A program made the position numbers and the translations under genes. This document shows positions 51,501 through 60,500 of a DNA stretch of 64,000 nt, piece after piece. The stretch comes from Patiria miniata (Eukaryota > Echinodermata > Asteroidea > Valvatida > Asterinidae), in contig NW_024037074.1 in NCBI RefSeq assembly GCF_015706575.1, positions 21,379,334 to 21,443,333 of the forward strand, in the 5' to 3' direction. The notes under the pieces were generated by a model. That model searched no databases. It was not told the origin of the DNA and saw only the letters and a program-made list of their open reading frames with translations. Position 1 is the first letter of the stretch. Each line of letters opens with the position of its first letter.

Positions 51501-54500
51501 TTCTCTAAAACTGGTAAATGGAGAATGTGTTGAGAAAAACAGGCATTTTTTTGGCAAAAATATGTTTTGCCCCCTCTAGAAAACAAATCCTGGCGACGCC
51601 CATGTAAATAGGCCACACAATATCCAACCCCCATCCCCACTGGCTTCCCCCTCCTCTCCTCTGTAGTGAGAACTATGAATACGACGTTGTAAAGGTCAAG
51701 ATCAAACCGCGTTTCATCTAAACTACCTAATTGTACAGTTGGTGTATACATGTACGTCCTTTATGGTTTGGCACCTTGAAAAATCAATGTTCAATTTGAC
51801 TGGACAATATTCCAGCACAACATTAGTTATGAGCTTTATATACATGTAATGAGACATTGCATGAGACAATCGGTCGGCAATAAATACTTAATTTCATTCA
51901 ACTGTTGACAGCAAGACCTTCCTAATCGGTGCGCAATTTAAAACAACATTTAAACGGTATGAATCCCAGCACAAACATAAACCTCCACAATATCAGCGAT
52001 TTCAATATCACCATCTCCCCTCTATAACAAAAACCATTTCTCCCCGTCCCTGGAAATATTTCTCCCCATCCCCGGAAATATTTGTGACATGGTTGACGGG
52101 TTGTACGGAAATTGGGCGTTCCGACTAGCACCTTTCACCCTAACTAGCCCCTCCCCTATATTGACAATATGTCCTGGACCCTCGCACAATCTATTATTGG
52201 AGTTATTATCGAGATTTCACTGTATACAGTAATTATTACGAAACAGTCAACTCCACCCATCTAGCGGGTGCCGCGCGAAGCGCGGCATCCCGCTAGTACA
52301 TAGTATCCAAGATATTCCATTTAAAGGGAATATACATCATTTGCTTTTGCTGTAATGTTCAGAAATGGATGGAATTGGGGGGTTGGAAATATATAGCAAA
52401 TATAGTTACACTGACTTTTTTGAGGTTTTTGGGTTCGAAAATGCTATAAAAACCAAGAAAAACAATCATTTTCCTGTAGTCTGGTTCCCTGACTCCATAT
52501 AAGAAGAAACAGAGCAGTTTACATACATTGGGGAATTGTAAGGTCAGGGAACCAGTCTAGCTGGCTTGTACCCGTTCATAGGTGTGTAATCAATTGCAAA
52601 CAAGTGCGATGGTCACTGAGTATTTGAAAAAAAAAGCCAGTTTTTTCCAACACTGGTCGGCCGACCAGCATTGGAAATTGATACAAAAATACCACTTTTC
52701 TTGAAAATGACAGTATACCAGGTGCCATGATTTTACAGGATGCTTTACACTGTCATTCACTAACAGTCCAGCAAGGTACCGGTATTTCAAAATGATTTGG
52801 TAGTTTTATTTTTTGATGTTTGCAAATGTTGTATTTTCCCTTTAAACCATTAAATAAACTTGAAAATATACTTAAGTATCATTTAAACGTAGTCATCTGA
52901 AAATGATTGGAAAGTGCCCTTTTTCTAAGAGCACTAATTAACTATTGCACAAAATGTAACTGATAATATGTATGTGGCAATTCTAAAAAGAAATGTTCAG
53001 GTTTTTAAAGATTTGTTCATGAGATAAAATAGTTTGCTTGAAAAGCTGGATGGTTCCAAAACATGAAAATCTATTTATTGGCCACAGAAACAGTTTCATG
53101 ATACTTATACATTACAACAACACAGCCAAACACTGGGTCTAGCACCAATTAAACAAACTTGTTTCAATTTCCTTCAACACTGCAAGCAACGTGACATGGC
53201 TCTCAGCACATAATACATTATTATACAATTTAAGTTACAGGTGAGTGAATGAGGCCAAGTTCAGGTGTGGTTTAAGGGTCAGATGTAATAAAGAGAGGAG
53301 TGTACAACCTAACAACTCCACGTACACACTTGACAGGAAAAATAAACCCTCTCAGCCCCCCAAGAAGGTATCTCCAAAACTGAACATGCAGGTGGACACG
53401 TAGGCTGCGCAGCATAAAAATGTGCATACTTGTATAGTACCATGTTCATGTACTGTGTTGGTTGTGCCAAAATGTGTTGGACTTCTACACTTACAGATTT
53501 TCAGGGGGTCAAGAAAACTGATGAAGATGATTGAGTGATCTATTAATGGAGTGATCCGTTTGCTACATGGCATATACAGTTTTTGGCATCTGACTAGCAT
53601 TTTTTGAACAAAGACAAGGCAACTGGGGGACTGCCATTGAAAGTAGGGTTGGACAATGGAAAGCTCAGTTGGTAGCGCTACCTCCATGGTAGCAGCATCA
53701 AACCCCACTCAGGTCAATGTCTTCCTGCAACGTTAAAATTAAATTCTAGATGAAACTGTTACTGCTTACTTAAGTACACATTTTCACCGAGCTTTTTTTC
53801 TGTAGGTTTAACTTTATTCATAATCATAGAAAAAAAAAACAATCTACGGTATGTACAATGTATGCATGCACAAAATGTAGTATGTATAAACTGACTGTTT
53901 GAACATTTGAGTAACGTTTCTGTAAAAGATCAGTAAAAATTGTAAAAGAGATATACTAATCCTTTCCAATGGTTTCTTCCCTCAAAATTACGGGCCACAT
54001 ATTATATTTTAACTGCGCATGTAACACAAAATTATTCAGACAAAAATTGTATTCCATTCACAGGAGTACCGTATATCAGCAGTTCCCTGTCATTATTTCA
54101 AGCATTTTACTGATGAGTACAAACAGCCCTCTCCAATCACTTTCAAACATCAAGTCAGAGTTGACATTTAGCTGGCCCACTTGGGATCAGTAATTTCCCT
54201 AGCCCTGGGCAACCTGCTAGAGCAATATTACAACACAGCTACACACTAATCTGATTATAATTGGCATTGACAATAACCATTGGCAGTAGTATCCTTCCCC
54301 CAGAACATTGACAAGAACTCTGACACCTGGATGTGCCCTTCAGCAGAGCTCAGAGGATCACAGTGGTGGTGGGCTGAAGGGCTGAAAGGGCTGAATGGAG
54401 TAACAAGAGTTGTCCAACTTGTGGAAGTATTTGTTATCAGTCATATCAGCCTGACCCAAAATGATTTCAAATATTAATTTAGCCTCTATTTACTCAAGTG

Positions 54501-57500
54501 ACTGGTCCATAGAGACTCGAAAGTGGTTGGACAATGCAGCGTTCACTGTAAACTGTAACAATCTGTTACTTGTTGGGTACAATGTACCGGTAGGTTTGAG
54601 CAATTCTTATAAACATGAACAGTGATCGAGTTCAGTGTAGACATGCAGACTTCTGTGTGACAAACGGTCCAAAAAGTATTTCCATTTACGTTCAAATGAG
54701 GGACGAGTCGCCATTGTTCTCACTTACATGCTCATGAGACAAGCTCAATGTCAAGTTTATTATAAGTAAATTGACAATAGGTAAATGGCCGACTTGAATA
54801 CATTTGCATTAAACTGGCAACAGCTCAACGCAAATGTGTTCAGTTGAGATAGGGTTTCGCTTTTGGTACACATTTCGAATTTTTGTTAGAATGATACATG
54901 TATGTCTACCGGTATAACACTACGTAAAAATACCAGTACCTAGCAAAATGCACAAAGTCTGTCATTGACTACTTGCAATGGATCATTCTTTATAAACCAT
55001 CTTGTCAAAAACAGGACGCATGCTTCAATCCTTTCATTTACATCTAACACCAACATGCAACACTCTCAAAAACTTCTATTTGTACACGTACCGTAGTTTA
55101 TTGTAAATATGCACTCACATGTGACTTAATCATTCAGGTTCAACTATAACACTCAGACAAACTGTCTGCATCTGATGGGGTGTATTGACCTTGCGCACTA
55201 TTGTGGAAGGAATTTAACTACCTGCTGACGAGCAGTTATATCTAGTGATGGATATTCCCGGATTAGGCTTTTTATTCTGTATATAATGGGTTCTTTTTAG
55301 AATTAAACACTAAAATGTCGGCAGAGTGTATTTAAATACCAAGTTAAAATTCCACAATGTCCCTGACTTAATGAGGGCAAGGACGTGTAAATAGCAGTGG
55401 CAGAATAGTCTGTACAAGACTCAAGGTGTTCTCAAATATTCACCATGATTCATACATTGTAAATAAGATAGAAAAATCAAACTCGAATAAAATGTTGTGG
55501 TTTTAATTTTGTCAGATAACTTGAGAAAACTTTCAATTATAGTATTTTTAATTTCAGATTTTGCTTAATTGCAAATATATCCGGACAAACCTTCAAAGAG
55601 TAATACCTGTATGTACAACCAGCACAAGTATGCATTAATATAACAGATCTATGGTTTAAATTGAAAAAGTTTGAATAATTCACCAGTAAGCCAATGACAT
55701 TTTTTCAGTTCAACCACATTATGTGCAAAGCATTTGAAATCAAACTTTTAATGTACATTACAGATGTAATGAATGACTAGTGCAAAACTGCAACTGCTGC
55801 CACATGTCATGGGAATGCAAACGATTTGATGTCGCAAAACAGTCGATGGAATCGTGTTCAACTTTCGCAAATTCCCAGCGGAGAAAACAAAATGTTGGAG
55901 AATGCCTTGGTCATCTGATGGTGGCCAGCAAAGCATACTGTTGGGAAATGCTGAGTTTCCACAGGTTCTTCTCAAACTACACAAACTCAGGCAACATGCA
56001 ATAGGATGAGTACAGCGCACAGCTGCATTGCATACTTTAATTTCATGCATTTAGATTTACATATGTGTACAAACATTGTACAGTAGAACACCATTATGAC
56101 GAACATGATGGGGTCCATAAAAAAATATTTGTTAACGAATAACGTTTGGTCGTTCATTGTAGTGATTTTGCATTATCATAAAAATGTATATTTTGGGAGC
56201 CAAAGGAGACGTTCGTTATAGCCAAATGTTCATTATAGCAGTGTTGTTTTAGCGGCATTTCACTGTACTAATACAATTTTTGTTAATTGAACTATTGGTA
56301 CATGTACCGGTATTAAAAACCGATCGATTGTTCATACAATTTGGTAATTATTCACAATCTTGACCTTTTTCTTTTCTCAACTTAGAGAATGACCTACATG
56401 TAATCAACTACAGTAAATCTGAACCCACATGTCTGATCAGTCAAAAGATCCTGCATTGTACTCAATACATGTACATGTACATTGCATACAGCTAGTACAT
56501 GTAGATGGACAAAGATATAATGTTTACAGTTAATCCTACTCTTCATTGCCTAGCACTGAAGCAGTAAACACAGGTCAACAGTCTGTATGGCTGACAAATC
56601 CCTCTTCAAGAAGCTATTCCCTGTTATATTCCCTGCTATTCAAGCCAAATGATGTTCAGCTGGTGCTCCAACATGCAGGTACACAATAGTGGCTTTGGAT
56701 GTCAATTAGAGGGCTTCCATAACCCACAACAAAGGATTGTGGTGTCAATGCTGGGCGCTATCATGACATTAGCCAGACCAGGGCATATATCGGTACATGT
56801 ATATTATAGTTTATACAGTAGTATGAAAAGTCTCATTTTACTCTCTGATTCTAGTAACACTTCACTTGAGTTTTGCCGAGCCACAACTCAGGTTAAGGGA
56901 AATACATGCATCCTTGTACGTTTTTATTCCTCCATGGTTAAAGATCCATCAAATTTTGTTTAATGCATACGAAACAAACAAGTGACTTCTTAAGCTCTAA
57001 GATCAGGCCCGGTTAAGTTACAAGGCTTGATTAATCATAGTGATGACCATGGTTCCTCTCTTGTAAAGACTAGGATGTGATAGTGGCGTGAAAATTACAT
57101 GTACAGCATTCTGATGTTAAAAAAAATCCATTAGTCCGCCATGCATACAACAGCTACATGCAATGTACATTGTATGTCATCCACACTGCTAACATTAACG
57201 CCACATTCTCCTAACTTCACACACCAGGGTAGAGGTAGTGTACATGTAGATGTATTGGTATTGGAGTAGTGAGATATCCATCTGCATACATGTAAGTTTT
57301 TGTAACAGTTGTAATGGAGCGATTAGCCCAACTGCGTCTGGCCGTACGGTACTATCGCAAGCTCTGTAGTACGGCCAGACAGCCAATGCTCCCCTACACG
57401 CTGAACTCTGATGTAGCGATTTTGCTACCGATTTTGATCGAGATTATCTTTTTATCCAGGACAGAAATTTCCAAACTTAAGGTTCCTACTTGTAGAGGAA

Positions 57501-60500
57501 CTCATACCTTTTCGAAAAAACGTTCTTTTATCCCGAAATCTTCATCCATCTGGTCAAAAGATGACATTCAGTCATCATCGCCCACGAAAATCATCCCGAA
57601 ATTTTCCCCCCATGCGATTTCAAAATGGCGGCCGCATTGTAATGTATGCAATATGCGGGCGTGCTTGGGTAAGGTTATGAATATGCATTATTCAGTTCAT
57701 GACCTCGTGTTTGTATGGCCAGCTGCGCCGCGCGCCCGACAAACGTCATGAAATTCAATGCATATTCTTAACTTGCCCAAGCGCGCCCGCATAATGCATA
57801 CATTACAATGCGGCCGCCATTTTGAAATCACACGGAGGAAAATTTTCGGGACGATTTTCGTGGGAGATGATGACTGAATGTCGTCTTTTGGCCAGATGGA
57901 TGAAGATGTTGGGATAAAAGAACGTTTTTTTCAAAAAGGTATGAGTTCTTCTACGACTAGGAACCTTAACTTTGGAAATTTCTGTCCTGGATGAAAAGAT
58001 AATCTCAATCAAAATCGGTAGCAAAATCGCTACATCAGAGTTCAGCGTGTAGGGGAGCATTGGCGGTCTGGCCGTACTACAGAGCTTGCGATAGTACTGT
58101 ACGGCCAGACGCAGTCGGGCTATGGAGCGATGTAATCCACTACACACTTTTTTGAAGCTGGTGTAATGCTTGTACACTGTACATGTACATGTACTATATT
58201 ACCATACACCGAAACCTTATAGTGACCCAATGGGGGCATCCATAACAAAGGTTGTAATACTCTGCTAGTCACACCAAACTCAGATCTGTTATTCGGATTC
58301 ATATTTCCAGCACAAGACTACTCAGCGACAGTGTGCTTTCAAATGCATTGTGCACATTTTTTATGAAACTGCACAGGTAAAACCCATGAATTAAACAAAT
58401 CTGCACACGTTTATGAACCAGGCTTTAAATTCACAGCATATTTTGAGATTTCTAAATTTGGTCTCAACAAAGTCTACAGGTGTCTTACATGTATCACAAT
58501 TAACACTAAACGCAGTTCAGCATTTTATCATTTACGGGCTAAATGCAATACTTAATTTATACACAGTACTGCACGGCACAATTTTGCAGAAATCATGAAT
58601 ACACAATTCTTGTAGAAATGTCCTGTTAATACAAAACTTACCTGCACTTGAGTTGGTATAAGATGGCGACTGTGCAGATGATGAAAAATTATAATCATCT
58701 GCACTCAGGTCAGATTGGGAAAAACTGCTGCCTGTCCTCCCTGATCAAGAAAAGGGGGAAATGAAACCAGAAACTTGCAATTACTTAGCGTGTCAGGTAT
58801 AAAATATCTATTCTAAAAGACAAGTTAGTAAAATGGAATGCTCCAAATTTTAGATGTCTTACATGTACATATGACAAGCCAACCTAAAGCTGAAGAGGGT
58901 TGGAAACCACACTAATACACTGGCATAAATAGGACTGTATGGTGAGACAACAGAGGGTACATTAACATGTAGTATGCCCCAATGGAGTCTGCGACAAAGA
59001 TTTTCATTTTATATGTCTGACCTACATGTACAACATGTCCGTACATGTACATGTGTTGACCTGTAGGCTCTGTAGCAATGAGAAGGAAAATGGGAGCAAA
59101 GCCTTAGTTCATAAAGTATCCATAATTTCAATGTTTAACAAACTTTTAATAATGCCTTCATTAAGACATCCATCCATGAAATCACCGACAAGGTTTCTCT
59201 GTAACAACCAAAATGTTGCATTGATAAATTGATCATACTCGGACATGTATAGTGTCAGACCTGTATCAATTTCTATATATTGCAATATTGCATCTATACA
59301 AGGGCCTCAGGGCTTTCAAAAAATACCAAATGTGAGGGTACATGTAGCTAAAATATCCTATGTGGCTGCAGTCTTCATTACTGTGGTATAGAATGGATCG
59401 TTTGGGTTTCCGTAATACAACTGTACACATGTACCATTGGGGTGATTACTTGCAAGTGAGTGGGAATAAACTTGTACTTAATCTACATGTACATGTACTG
59501 CATGTATTTCTAATTTGTCTGTCTGAAATGCCTACTTGTTTGTTAACTCAAAAGATATAAACTGGAAAAAAAAACTGATTTGTCACTTGGCCAGACCTTT
59601 TACTTTATGGCAAATTCTAAGTTCTAACTAACAGTACACAATCACGTGACTAGGTAAAAACATATCGTCGCAGAGCTGACATACCGACGAATAAGCGAAA
59701 ACCCTGTTTCGAGTAATTAGCGTTTGAAGTTGGACATTTTTGTGGGCGTCGTATTTCACCCTTAATGTTTCGATAATAACCCTTTTGGCGTATATTCGAA
59801 ATAAAATAGGAAACGTAGTATACATCAGGTTACTTATTTAATCAGAGAACTTGTGCGATATGTTTTTATTTGATAGTAAACGTATTTGTCAGTTTGTCAA
59901 ATTACAAAATCCCAAGTAATAGCCAGTTGTTCTTCACACTGTTTGTATGCTATTCGTTTGTTTGTCGGATCGCATGCGCACGACAAACTGACGAATAGCA
60001 TTCGTTGGTACTTGGAACGCACACCTTACATTAGCTGGTTACCAGCAAAATTCCGTATTCGTCACTATGTCAAATTATGGATTATTGTGACTGATTCGCC
60101 ATAGGCGGGGCTCTGAATCTTAAAATCCAGACAAGAATTAGGAATTTTGGCATAAATACTTGAAAGAGCAACCTTTAAAAACCACAAAAATAACAAAATC
60201 TCAAAATCGCCAAAATGGTCGATTCGCCGGTATGTCAGCTCTGCGACGATATCATGAATGCTTGTTAATTGTGTCCGGCACTGTATAACTGCCATCTTCT
60301 AATCAACCCCACCTTAATAAACATCTGTGATTTTTACAAGTGCCATTCCAATCATAAGTGACAACTTGAAGTGTCTCTCACTACTTCAAATTCTTCCCAA
60401 GCATGCACTTATGTTTCAGAAGTGTACAAGGAATCAATCATGTTGCCTACACCTTCACATGCAGCAGCTTGTGAGCACAATATTCCCAGATTAAAGAGCA

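Larger units (their letters stand above)
29307..58641 (-). other. FBXL7: FBXL7 intron 2, about 29.3 kb
   Basis: Bounded by GCAG|GTAAGT at 58641 and TTCTAG| at 29307. It carries most of the mobile DNA listed separately. Stretches without a recognised element (29310-30170, 31290-33850, 37280-42430, 42970-46070, 48250-49560, 50490-51360, 52850-56080, 56270-57310) are AT-rich with many ACATGTA and TACCGGTA words. No exon could be supported in them. Confidence 0.85.

Noticed and set aside
53352..53708. 118-residue frame on -
   Set aside because: Overlaps the tRNA-like fragment at 53650 and has no recognisable domain.
57314..58177. 145-residue (+) and 124-residue (-) frames with similar peptides
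   Set aside because: They are the two arms of one palindrome. The peptides agree only until an indel shifts the frame, so there is no sign of selection on protein.
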